NCBI GenBank assembly: GCA_947454475.1
Contig: CANGLD010000001.1
Coordinates: forward strand, 21,915-85,914
Origin: Oxalobacteraceae bacterium
GTDB taxonomy: Bacteria; Pseudomonadota; Gammaproteobacteria; Burkholderiales; Burkholderiaceae_D
Direction: 5' to 3'
Length of the DNA: 64,000 nt
Below, in pieces: positions 50,596 through 60,229 of this stretch (within the stretch, counting starts at the first letter, position 1; every line of letters starts with the position of its first letter). Below the pieces are notes generated by a model, which was given only the letters and a program-made list of their open reading frames with translations, was not told where the DNA came from and made no database searches. The position numbers and the translations under genes are program-made.

Positions 50596-52041
50596 TTACT
50601 CTTTTGTCACACGCAGTAACTCTGACTGACTGGTACTACCGTTAAGCAACCAGCGCACCCCATCTTCTCGCATTAATTTCATACCATCTCGTTGCGCACT
50701 GGCTCGTATCTCTGCCTCTCCAGCTCTGTCATGAATTTGTCGTCTTATCCGCTCTGTCGTTAGCATTAATTCATAAATACCTAAACGACCTTGGTAGCCA
50801 GTCTGACTACATTTTGCACATCCCACTTCACGACTATACATACCCTCTTTTTGACGACAATAAATACATAATTTTCTGACCAATCGTTGTGCTATGACGC
50901 CTAGCAAAGAAGAAGACAATAAGAAAGGCTCAATACCCATATCGAGTAAACGTGTAATAGCGGCGGCGGCATCATTGGTATGTAAGGTGGCTAATACTAA
51001 ATGCCCTGTTAGTGAAGCTTGAACTGCGATTTGCGCTGTTTCTAAATCGCGTATCTCCCCTATCATGATGACATCAGGATCCTGCCGCAAAATCGCTCGC
51101 AAGGCTTTTGCAAATGTCATTTCTATACGCGGATTAACTTGTGTTTGACCGACACCAGCTAATTCATATTCAATAGGATCTTCAACAGTGAGTATATTGG
51201 TTGTACTTGCATTTAATCGTGACAGCGCTGCATACAATGTGGTGGTTTTACCTGAGCCTGTGGGTCCAGTCACTAATATGATGCCGTGTGGCTGTGTAAT
51301 TAATTGATCGAATTGTTTGAGCGTTGCCTCACTCATACCCAACTGCTGACAATCTAGACGACCACCTTCTTTATCTAATAATCGCAATACCGCACGCTCA
51401 CCATGACCTGTGGGTAAAGTCGAGACCCTGACATCAATCGGCCTACCACCTATACGTAAAGTAATGCGTCCATCTTGTGGCAATCGTTTTTCAGCAATAT
51501 CCAGATCGGACATGATTTTTATACGAGAAATCAATGCGGCATGTATTGTTTTTTTTGGTCTGACTATGTCTCGCAAACGACCATCTATACGAAATCTGAC
51601 GACCGAGATCTGATCGAATGGCTCTATATGTATATCTGAAGCGCCTTCGCGCACTGCTTGAGTCAATAATGCATTTATCATGCGAATAACAGGTGCATCA
51701 TCTGCAGAATCCAAGAGATCTTCTACTGCAGGCATTTCTTGTATAAGTCGCGCCAAATCATAATCTGCCTCATAAGCATCAATCACTTGTGCTGCATCAT
51801 TACCTGAACCTGCATAGGCAAGCTTGATAGCATTGTCTAATTCCAGTGGCGTCACTTTATTTAGTAGCACGCTACCGTAGCGTCGACTTATTTCAGCCAC
51901 TGCTGTAGTCGGGGTTGATTCTGTTATCCAGCAAGTGATGCCGTCCTCTTGATTTTCATTTGCTTGCGCAAGAATAAAAAAATCTCTGGCATACGCAAAA
52001 GGCAGTAAACGTGATCGCTCGCTAAGATTCATATTGATCAT
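50596..52041 (-). CDS. gspE: type II secretion ATPase GspE
   Basis: REGASDIHIEPF; GIILVTGPTGSGKTTTLYAAL; LRQDPDVIMIGEIRDLETAQIAVQASLTGHLVLATLHTNDA; zinc motif CIYC..CAKC. Confidence 0.97.
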   Translation of the reverse strand: MINMNLSERSRLLPFAYARDFFILAQANENQEDGITCWITESTPTTAVAEISRRYGSVLLNKVTPLELDNAIKLAYAGSGNDAAQVIDAYEADYDLARLIQEMPAVEDLLDSADDAPVIRMINALLTQAVREGASDIHIEPFDQISVVRFRIDGRLRDIVRPKKTIHAALISRIKIMSDLDIAEKRLPQDGRITLRIGGRPIDVRVSTLPTGHGERAVLRLLDKEGGRLDCQQLGMSEATLKQFDQLITQPHGIILVTGPTGSGKTTTLYAALSRLNASTTNILTVEDPIEYELAGVGQTQVNPRIEMTFAKALRAILRQDPDVIMIGEIRDLETAQIAVQASLTGHLVLATLHTNDAAAAITRLLDMGIEPFLLSSSLLGVIAQRLVRKLCIYCRQKEGMYSREVGCAKCSQTGYQGRLGIYELMLTTERIRRQIHDRAGEAEIRASAQRDGMKLMREDGVRWLLNGSTSQSELLRVTKE

Positions 52042-52106
52042 TAATTTTTTTAATCAACACATAGCTGTTTAATTAAAATTCGTATTAAATTCCGTATTAA
52101 ATAAGT

Positions 52107-54275
52107 TTATTCAGGTGAGATAAATTGATCCGGAAAGTAGTACGGAGATTTTTTAAGTAAAGCACCGCCTACTGGTTTTCCATTTTGCAAAGGAGGTAAT
52201 CTCGGCTCTTCAGACTGCGGCAAAAAGATATTTTTTTCTGACTGCGTATTTCCTTGTGCTGCTTGTATATAGTCATAACGATCGCCTGCAACAGCAACAC
52301 TTTCATTATTTGACCGAATTACAGTAGGCCGTAGAAACACCATAAGGTTGGTCTTGCCACGTTTTTTAGATTGATAGCGAAATAAATATCCTAGTAAAGG
52401 AATATCACCTAATAAAGGGACTTTTTCTACGCTATCACTCAGGGTATCTTCTATCAAACCACCTAACACGACGATTTGTCCGTTATCGACTAATACATTC
52501 GTATCAATTGAACGCTTACTGGTAATTAATCCCGAACTAGTCGATTCTTGTATATTGGATGTCTCTTGATAAATCGACATTTTGACAGTGCCGCCCTCAG
52601 AAATTTGTGGCCGCACACGCAATGACAAACCTATATCACGTCGCTCTATGGTTTGAAATGGATTGACACCAGCACCACCACCTGATGCTGGCGTCGTAAA
52701 TTGCCCTGTAATGAATGGCACATTCTGACCCACAATAATGCGCGCCTCTTCATTATCTAGTGTGATTAAATTAGGCATAGATAAAATATTTGCTTTGGTA
52801 TTGCTCTCTAATGCACGCGCCAATGCACCTAGTGTTAGCTGACCATTCATTTGTTTAAATGCGCCCACGTTAATACCATTGCCAAATGGTAGTGCTGTTT
52901 GATCTTTACCTAAGATGGATGTCGCTTGCGTAGCAAGATTATTTCCGCCTGAAGAAAAACCCGTTAATACACCCACACGCAACCCATTATTTGTATTCCC
53001 CGATAAGCCTGCCCATTGCACACCAAATTCAGCTGCAGTATTCGCAGAGACTTCCACAATTAAGGACTCTACATACACCTGTGCTCGTCTTGCATCTAAC
53101 TGATCAATAATGATGCGTAAATTACGATAAGTCGTTTCATTCGCAGTGATGATTAATGTATTTGTTGTCGGATCGGCTTGTATGTATCCCGCCATTCCTC
53201 CGCTGGCTAGTGGGGCTTGATTTAATGCAGGCGATGAAACAAGTGCAGTAGGCGCATTGACATTCACAGATGGAGCACTCAATGAATTTTGCATCAACGA
53301 TGCTGGCTGCCCAGCATTCCCATTAGCATTAGCATTAGAATTCATATTCTGATTTGCTGCGCCAGCCTCACCCAGAACGACAGCACGTAACACTTGTGCA
53401 AGCTTGACTGCTTCTGCATTTTTTAAATAAACCACATGCACATTCCCTGGCAAGGCAGTTGGTTGATCTAGTCGTGTAATTAATGATCGCGCTAAATTCC
53501 CTTTAGCTGATGTAGGCGCACGAAGTATCAAACTATTCGTACGCGCATCTGCAAGTAAAAAAACTCTACCCCCATCATTTGCGCCGGGTGTATTTAGTCC
53601 AGCACCTTGATCAAGTAAACGATTAATCATGAATGCCATATCCGTTGCTAGGGCATGCTGAACTTTAATAATATCTAACTCACCTATCGTTGGGACATCT
53701 AATGCCGCAACTATGCGCGACAATCTTTTTAAATTGTCAGCATAGTCTGTAATAACGAGTGTATTTGTTGCTGGATTTGCGTTGATTGCATTATTTGAAC
53801 TTACTAAGGGGCGCAATATAGTGACCAAACCTTGTGCGGATTCATGATTGAGTTTAATAACCTGCGTAGCAATTTGATCGCCTTTTACAGCGTCTGCAAT
53901 CACTGGACTTGCTTGCTGCTTTGCCTCTGCTTCAGGTACGACTTTTGTAAATGTGGACATACGCACCACAGCATAGGCATTCAGTCTCAAGACCGAAGTC
54001 AGCATATCTAAGGCCTGTGCTTTACTCACCGGTTTTTCTGAAACGAGATTAATCGTTCCTTTGACACGAGGATCAATCACAAAAGTCGTGCCCGTGTAAT
54101 GGCCTATTGCTCTTATGACTGTTTCTATATCCGCGCCCACAAAATTCATGATGGCTAGATTTTTATCAGGCTCTTGCGCCAAACAAGAAAAACTGAATAG
54201 GGTGTTCCACAAAAAAAACCCCCTTAAGAAAAATTTAAACATGGCTACAAGAGAAAAACGTGAAATAGATTTCAT
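52107..54275 (-). CDS. gspD: type II secretion secretin GspD
   Basis: NFVGADIETVIRAIGHYTGTTFVIDPRVKGTI; VYVESLIVEVSANTAAEFGVQW; VVLGGLIEDTLSDSVEKVPLLGDIPLLGYLFRY. Confidence 0.97.
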   Translation of the reverse strand: MKSISRFSLVAMFKFFLRGFFLWNTLFSFSCLAQEPDKNLAIMNFVGADIETVIRAIGHYTGTTFVIDPRVKGTINLVSEKPVSKAQALDMLTSVLRLNAYAVVRMSTFTKVVPEAEAKQQASPVIADAVKGDQIATQVIKLNHESAQGLVTILRPLVSSNNAINANPATNTLVITDYADNLKRLSRIVAALDVPTIGELDIIKVQHALATDMAFMINRLLDQGAGLNTPGANDGGRVFLLADARTNSLILRAPTSAKGNLARSLITRLDQPTALPGNVHVVYLKNAEAVKLAQVLRAVVLGEAGAANQNMNSNANANGNAGQPASLMQNSLSAPSVNVNAPTALVSSPALNQAPLASGGMAGYIQADPTTNTLIITANETTYRNLRIIIDQLDARRAQVYVESLIVEVSANTAAEFGVQWAGLSGNTNNGLRVGVLTGFSSGGNNLATQATSILGKDQTALPFGNGINVGAFKQMNGQLTLGALARALESNTKANILSMPNLITLDNEEARIIVGQNVPFITGQFTTPASGGGAGVNPFQTIERRDIGLSLRVRPQISEGGTVKMSIYQETSNIQESTSSGLITSKRSIDTNVLVDNGQIVVLGGLIEDTLSDSVEKVPLLGDIPLLGYLFRYQSKKRGKTNLMVFLRPTVIRSNNESVAVAGDRYDYIQAAQGNTQSEKNIFLPQSEEPRLPPLQNGKPVGGALLKKSPYYFPDQFISPE

Positions 54276-55045
54276 TTGAATTCGAGCGCAATAAGATTGG
54301 GATTTCCCTCTCGCTTAGGCTGTCCTAATAAATTCAACAATAGGGATAATTTTTTTTCTTGCCCAGCATCGGCATATGCCTCGCCAGTAAACTTGAGTCG
54401 ACCTTGGTTAAAAATTCCACGACCTTGAAGTTGCAAAGGCCCTTGCAAAGTCTTTAGTTGTACGTTTGCATATTGTCTTAGGCATGTAATTTTTAATTGA
54501 TATTCCCCCAAGGGTTTAACAGGCGATAACGCGGAAGAAATTTTTTTGAAATCCACTTGCATCATTCCTATGATTTCAATTTCATGGTCTTGCAACGCGA
54601 TTTGCATTTCTTGCCAAGACATCAAAAAATCACCGCTGAGTTTTAATGTATTAAATGGTGCGCCTAATAAAGCTAACTGCTCAGCTTTCAAACGTATACC
54701 CGATGGATGTATCAACCACTGATGCCAATCTCCATTTATTTTTATAACTTCAGTTAACGCCTCTGTATTTTCGATTTGAATGGCAATCTGCCCTAACAAC
54801 AGCATGGGCGATATATGCCATGCAAATCTTCCTGGAAGATAAGCCACTCGAATACCATTTTGATCAGGAGCAGAAACAAGAATTGCCGATCCCTCCCACA
54901 CCGTTCCACGCACATCTTCTAGCGCATATCGTCCCAGTGATTTTTCTTCGGCTAGAGAGCTTACATACACTGCGGGCAAATAAATAAGCACAGTTACACT
55001 AAATACGACTAATGCTGCAACCCCTAGTAAAAATATGCGCAGCAT
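54272..55045 (-). CDS. gspN: type II secretion protein GspN
   Basis: LEDVRGTVWEGSA...LPGRFAWHISP; overlaps gspD and gspM in operon order. Confidence 0.85.
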   Translation of the reverse strand: MLRIFLLGVAALVVFSVTVLIYLPAVYVSSLAEEKSLGRYALEDVRGTVWEGSAILVSAPDQNGIRVAYLPGRFAWHISPMLLLGQIAIQIENTEALTEVIKINGDWHQWLIHPSGIRLKAEQLALLGAPFNTLKLSGDFLMSWQEMQIALQDHEIEIIGMMQVDFKKISSALSPVKPLGEYQLKITCLRQYANVQLKTLQGPLQLQGRGIFNQGRLKFTGEAYADAGQEKKLSLLLNLLGQPKREGNPNLIALEFK

Positions 55046-55530
55046 TACGTCAGTTTCTTGAAAATTAAAATAGCACGAACTTGATCTATTTCATTCAATG
55101 GTGCAATGCTAGCCTCTACAACCACAATATGAAAATTTATTTGTGCATCATGTGACCATCTAATTAATTTTGAAAAAGAACTATTTTCAAATTCTATGTC
55201 GATATTATTTTCATGGATAAATATTTTTTTAGGATGTAATCCGACTGCAATTAAATTTTTCTGCAGGTTTTCTATAGATATTTCTAGCTCTTGATCTTGT
55301 TGATCAATGAGCAGTGAAATTTGATGCGATTGCAATGCAGCACGTGCCACTTGATTGCGCAATACAGGCAGCTGCTTAGTTAATTGTTGTCGCTCATGAA
55401 TGATAGGAATTAACCATAACAGGCATAGCGTAGTCGCAAGTATGAATCCACATCCTATAAAAAATAGATTTTTTTCTTTTGCACTTCTTATTTCCCAAAA
55501 AATCACCGCAGGTTTAATCAGTCTTTTCAT
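55045..55530 (-). CDS. gspM: type II secretion protein GspM
   Basis: Single TM at N-terminus, LPVLRNQVARAALQSHQI coiled region; position between gspL and gspN. Confidence 0.85.
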   Translation of the reverse strand: MKRLIKPAVIFWEIRSAKEKNLFFIGCGFILATTLCLLWLIPIIHERQQLTKQLPVLRNQVARAALQSHQISLLIDQQDQELEISIENLQKNLIAVGLHPKKIFIHENNIDIEFENSSFSKLIRWSHDAQINFHIVVVEASIAPLNEIDQVRAILIFKKLT

Positions 55531-56888
55531 GGCTTAACCCGCAAATTCCACACTACCTCACTAGAGTTAGCCTCACTCAATTTTTCATTGCGCTGTAGAT
55601 AAAGATGATTTTCAGCCAACAGTGATTTTGCTTGCTCACTATCTGGAGCCATGGAAGACTTCATGCTTACTCGAAGCTCAGCATTGCTATATGTAATCTT
55701 AGTAATAGCCTGAGCTGTCATTAAGCTAGGGTTATTAATCAATGAATTTGAGGATGCTTTTTTATCCTCGCGACTTATTTTTTTCCATGCAGTCGATGTA
55801 TTGGCTAACATACTCAAGAAATCTTCTGGCGCATGATTACCTTTTTTTTGTCTGAGTGACAGTAATTTTTCCTGTAGTTTTACTAATTGCTGATCGGGTT
55901 GTGCAGCTTGCATGAAATGTTTTTTATAGAGCTTATCTAAACTGGTAGTGAGTTGTTTTTGCTCTTGATGCATGCGCCACCAATCTACATGCAAGGCAAC
56001 GATATTTAAAAAAAATAATAAGGTTGTAAGTGCAAGCGGCAAGCTCCAGATTGCATAGCTTTCCCGCTCACGCAATAAAGTTGATGAGCCCTCCATCAAA
56101 TCTATCTCACTCTTTTTAATTTCAGACAAACATACTTTCCAGTCATCTGGAATGATTTGTATCTTGTTGATTTCAGCATGCTTTATGTTGTCTGTAGTTA
56201 GGCTTACACGACTCACTGCTGCCGAGTAGGCTTGGGCTCTATCAACTTCAACACTGAGGCGTATAAGCTCTTTAGGTGCGAGTAAAAGCAAAGCACGACA
56301 TACATCGTCTTCTTTACTATCGCTGTTTTTTTTCTTATTGATAGCTATACCTAAAGCCACATTGTTAGTCCATCGCATACTTAAATCAGCCTTATCTGCT
56401 GTTTCCATTACTGATGCAGTGACGCTGTTTGCATGTAAAGGCAAGCAAAGCTGTGCTGGATAGGCATGGGATACTTTCACTCCTAGCTTTTGGACTGCAC
56501 TTATCATCGTGCTTAACCAAGCTCGATCTATGACTGCCACTCTGCGCACGCCCTGAATGTCAGCGCCCGCTACAATATGACAAGTGGCTGGATCACTAAT
56601 AATGCTGTTTTCCACTAAGGCAGGTAAGGCTAATTTGAGCTTCTCTGGAGAGAGGGGTGGTACTGCCATGTTGAGTAGCGTGACATCACTCGCTGCAACA
56701 ATAAGATTAATTTTTTTTGCTTTTCTTAATTGCTCGGCGAGCGATATCAGGCTCGCTACTCCACTATGCAAAATATTTTCAGCTTTATCTATTAAGGCAA
56801 ATGGCAAAGGCTGCAGTCGCCAATCATGCAACTCTTTTGCCATATCGCGGGACGGCAATCGCAAAACGATGGAATAAGGAGTTAACAC
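55527..56888 (-). CDS. gspL: type II secretion protein GspL
   Basis: Cytoplasmic actin-like domain followed by TM (LPLALTTLLFFLNIVALHVDWWRM) and position upstream of gspM. Confidence 0.87.
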   Translation of the reverse strand: MLTPYSIVLRLPSRDMAKELHDWRLQPLPFALIDKAENILHSGVASLISLAEQLRKAKKINLIVAASDVTLLNMAVPPLSPEKLKLALPALVENSIISDPATCHIVAGADIQGVRRVAVIDRAWLSTMISAVQKLGVKVSHAYPAQLCLPLHANSVTASVMETADKADLSMRWTNNVALGIAINKKKNSDSKEDDVCRALLLLAPKELIRLSVEVDRAQAYSAAVSRVSLTTDNIKHAEINKIQIIPDDWKVCLSEIKKSEIDLMEGSSTLLRERESYAIWSLPLALTTLLFFLNIVALHVDWWRMHQEQKQLTTSLDKLYKKHFMQAAQPDQQLVKLQEKLLSLRQKKGNHAPEDFLSMLANTSTAWKKISREDKKASSNSLINNPSLMTAQAITKITYSNAELRVSMKSSMAPDSEQAKSLLAENHLYLQRNEKLSEANSSEVVWNLRVKP

Positions 56889-56899
56889 TTTTTATAGAG

Positions 56900-57853
56900 T
56901 TAGATTTCTCTAACCCATATCACTGCTGTGTTACGATCATTTCTCTCGACTAAGGCCACTATTTGTAGTCCATTCTGTTGCAGAGAGATGCGGCCATGTA
57001 CTAGAAAATAATTTGTGGCTAACGATATTTTATGAGCGTCTATTTCAGTTTGCGTCCCCGCCAACTGTGCTGTTAATTCATTCAGATTATGGAATGGTGA
57101 CTGCAACCGTTTTGCTATCAATGCTTTCGCATCTGCTAGTGACAGCGGCGCTAAGGTGGCTGACAACACGAATTCCGATGCGGTGTTTGCATTGATCGTG
57201 GTCTCACGCGGAAGGAAAATGACATAGTCCTGTAATGCGTTCACTATTTCAGGGGTAAAACCCGCAACGGTTAACAAGTCATTTGTGTATTGAAACCCCA
57301 AATAACGCACACTGCTCACTCCGCCTGATTCATTTTGCTGACTCGCCGCTATTTGGTTGGCTGCTTGTCGTGCAAGAGTGGTTTCGATTTGCAAGCTGCT
57401 TAATAAGCGCTCAAAAACTAAAATTTCTTTTTCATTGATTTTTCCAGCAGTTGCCAAGCCTGTTAGGTTCAAACGTGACTGTGCGTCTTGTATAGAGCCA
57501 GACAATACGGCTAGCTTTGCTATTTCTTGATCTTCATTTTTTTGCACATACTGATCTAGTGATGTATCTGCCAACGGCACAGCCCAAGGTTCAGTCAAAT
57601 CATCGGTTGAGGAATATTTTCCATCTTCACGCAAAATTAATTTCGCCCAATCTAATGCGCCACGCAATATCCACTGCTTTTGTAGTTGTAAGCGCTGATT
57701 TTCGACTGCACGTACCTGAATTTGCTGCTGCCAAAACAAACTGGCGACTAGAGTAATCGCCAGTGCTGTTAATAACAGTGCCGTGATGATCGCCACGCCT
57801 TGCTGACATAACGGATAGTCATACCGTTTATTTACAGGAACGTTCTTTTTCAT
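56900..57853 (-). CDS. gspK: type II secretion minor pseudopilin GspK
   Basis: QQGVAIITALLLTALAITLVASLFWQQQIQVRAVENQRLQLQ; DAQSRLNLTGL; start at 57853 with ATGA overlap to gspJ. Confidence 0.92.
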   Translation of the reverse strand: MKKNVPVNKRYDYPLCQQGVAIITALLLTALAITLVASLFWQQQIQVRAVENQRLQLQKQWILRGALDWAKLILREDGKYSSTDDLTEPWAVPLADTSLDQYVQKNEDQEIAKLAVLSGSIQDAQSRLNLTGLATAGKINEKEILVFERLLSSLQIETTLARQAANQIAASQQNESGGVSSVRYLGFQYTNDLLTVAGFTPEIVNALQDYVIFLPRETTINANTASEFVLSATLAPLSLADAKALIAKRLQSPFHNLNELTAQLAGTQTEIDAHKISLATNYFLVHGRISLQQNGLQIVALVERNDRNTAVIWVREI

Positions 57854-58533
57854 GTTGCACCAAGCAGAATGGTCTTGCTTAATTCCCCTGGTGATTTTAT
57901 TAAGCTTAACGAGACTTCGATACCACGCCATGTGATATTGCTTGTAGTTGACCCTAATTGCGGGTTCATTAAAGAACCTCGCGAAACTAAAGCGGTTGTC
58001 GTTGCAAGCATGTCTTTTTGGTTAATCCATCCACGTCCGTCATTCGCCCAAACGCGTAGACCAAATTTTTCCACTTCTGTTTGTAAGTTAACGCGTGAGC
58101 TTGAAGTCTCGTTTTCAACATCAAGCTGTAACTTGTAAGCTTGTAGTGCTAGAAGGTCACGTGTAGCAGGGCTGACTACGCGATATAAAATATTATTTTG
58201 TAATCGATAAGACACCCATTGCAATCTAGTCGGCATCGCTTCCACAGAAACTTCTCTCACTAGACTCAGTTGATTGAGATCTACAATCAATGGCGCTTGT
58301 CCATCAATTACATTTGTATTCACAATATGCGCACAATCATTTTGTAATTGTGCAAAAATAATTTGTAAATTTCTTGTTTGCTCTAACTCTTGATCTAGAC
58401 TGCTATGTGTTCTTATTAAAGACTCTAGTCCACGCCAGCCTAATACGGCAATAAATGCGAGTATGCCTATTGCGACTAGCAACTCTATGAGTGTGAGTCC
58501 ACACATCAATGTAGATCTATGTTTACATTTCAT
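57850..58533 (-). CDS. gspJ: type II secretion minor pseudopilin GspJ
   Basis: CGLTLIELLVAIGILAFIAVLGWRGLESL; QLSLVREVSV; start likely 58533. Confidence 0.92.
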   Translation of the reverse strand: MKCKHRSTLMCGLTLIELLVAIGILAFIAVLGWRGLESLIRTHSSLDQELEQTRNLQIIFAQLQNDCAHIVNTNVIDGQAPLIVDLNQLSLVREVSVEAMPTRLQWVSYRLQNNILYRVVSPATRDLLALQAYKLQLDVENETSSSRVNLQTEVEKFGLRVWANDGRGWINQKDMLATTTALVSRGSLMNPQLGSTTSNITWRGIEVSLSLIKSPGELSKTILLGAT

Positions 58534-58936
58534 GCGGAACAATCTGCGACAACATGATGATGCGTCTTGCTGCATCTTGTGTAGGAAAAACTGAAACTTC
58601 GACTTTGCGAAATGCAGGATTAGGTGTGTCTACGATATTTTCTTTGCATTCCAATGCAATATCTGCTTGATTGCAAGAAAACTGACGACTACCTAGTGAA
58701 GGCCATTCGCGCGCCAAACGTATTTGACTTAATCTATTTTCTGCGGACCAAGTAGCAAATAAAGCTAAGCGCAAATCACTGCTATTTTGTGTCAGACTTC
58801 CTACAGCTCGCAAACTTGCACCTAATACAGTTGCAACTATACTCAACGCGACCAGTACCTCTAACAAGGTAAATCCTTTATTAAAAAAATTACTGGTCAT
58901 GTTATTCAACTCTGAAATGACCAATGCCATCTGCAC
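58523..58936 (-). CDS. gspI: type II secretion minor pseudopilin GspI
   Basis: NKGFTLLEVLVALSIVATVLGASLRAVGSL. Confidence 0.92.
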   Translation of the reverse strand: MQMALVISELNNMTSNFFNKGFTLLEVLVALSIVATVLGASLRAVGSLTQNSSDLRLALFATWSAENRLSQIRLAREWPSLGSRQFSCNQADIALECKENIVDTPNPAFRKVEVSVFPTQDAARRIIMLSQIVPHEM

Positions 58937-59390
58937 TTATGCTGTATGTGTCTTGCGCATACTGCAAAGCCAACACAAATGGCTGATCAACCGGATCTCG
59001 TCCAAACACTAAGCGCCATGAAGAACTATGACTCGCGCCATTTAATAAAGAAAATTCTATAGGGCTAAGTTTGAATATACGTTCACGCAATACATCGTCT
59101 TGTAATACCTGCCAACCATTATCATTTTTAATGAAGAAGCGGTAACGATCTGCATCAAGCTCTAATGCTATCAAGCGATTTTTTACTATGGCTTCATCAC
59201 GAGCTAATTGCATCAGCGCTGCTAATCGCTGCACATCTTCTTGCAAAATTTTCTTGTTTGACTGTGCAGCACTCAAACCCACTGCACCCAATACCACACC
59301 CATAATCAACATGACGATGAGTAATTCGAGTAAGGTAAATCCGGCCTTGTACTTGCTGTTACACCAACCATAACCAACTTCGATTTGCAT
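58902..59390 (-). CDS. gspH: type II secretion minor pseudopilin GspH
   Basis: KAGFTLLELLIVMLIMGVVLGAVGLS; RDEAIVKNRLIAL. Confidence 0.92.
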   Translation of the reverse strand: MQIEVGYGWCNSKYKAGFTLLELLIVMLIMGVVLGAVGLSAAQSNKKILQEDVQRLAALMQLARDEAIVKNRLIALELDADRYRFFIKNDNGWQVLQDDVLRERIFKLSPIEFSLLNGASHSSSWRLVFGRDPVDQPFVLALQYAQDTYSISADGIGHFRVE

Positions 59391-59396
59391 AGTCAG

Positions 59397-59867
59397 CTAA
59401 TCCATCCATGACCCTATGTCTGCATCTATGCCAGATCCACCTGCTTGACCATCTGCGCCCATAGAAAACACATCGATTTCTCCATGCGAGCCAGGAGATT
59501 GGTATTGATAAGTATTACCCCATGGGTCTTTACTTAAGCGATCTAAATAACCACCTGATTTCCAGTTAGCTGGTATGGGCGAGCTGGTTGGTATGCTAAT
59601 AAGTGCTTGTAATCCTTGCCCTGTAGTTGGATAGCGCTGATTATCCAAACGATAAAGTTTCAGCCCTTGCATTATGGTTGCAATGTCTTGCTTAGCTGCG
59701 AGTATGCGTGCGTCATCGGTTCTACCCATCATCTTAGGCACAACAAGCGCAGCTAGTATGCCCATGATGACTACGACCACCATAATTTCTACTAAGGTAA
59801 AACCTTTTACTTTAGGTGTTGCTTGAAGGTGCGAGTGAGTAAATTTCATAGCTATATTTATTTTCAA
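59397..59867 (-). CDS. gspG: type II secretion major pseudopilin GspG
   Basis: VKGFTLVEIMVVVVIMGILAALVVPKMMGRTDDA...LDNQRYPTTGQGLQAL...DPWGNTYQYQSPG. Confidence 0.97.
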   Translation of the reverse strand: MKINIAMKFTHSHLQATPKVKGFTLVEIMVVVVIMGILAALVVPKMMGRTDDARILAAKQDIATIMQGLKLYRLDNQRYPTTGQGLQALISIPTSSPIPANWKSGGYLDRLSKDPWGNTYQYQSPGSHGEIDVFSMGADGQAGGSGIDADIGSWMD

Positions 59868-59885
59868 AAAATATTTTTAATCACA

Positions 59886-59930
59886 CCTCGGTTTTGAGGC
59901 ACATTGCTTTAGCCTCGAAGACTAAAGCAA
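59886..59930 (-). promoter_or_regulatory. hairpin-containing leader of the gsp operon
   Basis: TTGCTTTAG-cctcgaaga-CTAAAGCAA (59904-59930) and CCTC-ggtttt-GAGG (59886-59899) just upstream of gspG. Confidence 0.4.
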
Positions 59931-60057
59931 GTATTGGAGTACAAATATTTATAGAAGTGCCCGCGGCGAATAAAAATACTGTTCTATTTAGCTTATGCAC
60001 TGAATGATATGAATAATTACTAAAATCATTTGTTTACACAGCAATAATTAGTACTCT

Positions 60058-60220
60058 TTGCTAATTGCCGAATGCAAATTTATATTTCGACCAAATATTC
60101 GATTATCGATTTGCTTAAACGCCAATCACTCTTAGCACTATCGTGTAAGAGTTCTAAATTAAAAACGGGATGTGATTGAATTACTTGATAACTACGTACT
60201 AATTAGTACGTAGTTTTTTA
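60058..60220 (+). ncRNA. candidate small RNA with promoter and terminator
   Basis: TTGCTA (60058-60063) - 17 bp - TATATT (60081-60086); inner hairpin ACTCTTA/TAAGAGT (60128-60134/60146-60152); 26-bp palindrome AACTACGTACTAATTAGTACGTAGTT (60190-60215) then TTTTA on the + strand. Confidence 0.45.
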
Positions 60221-60229
60221 GGTAGGATA

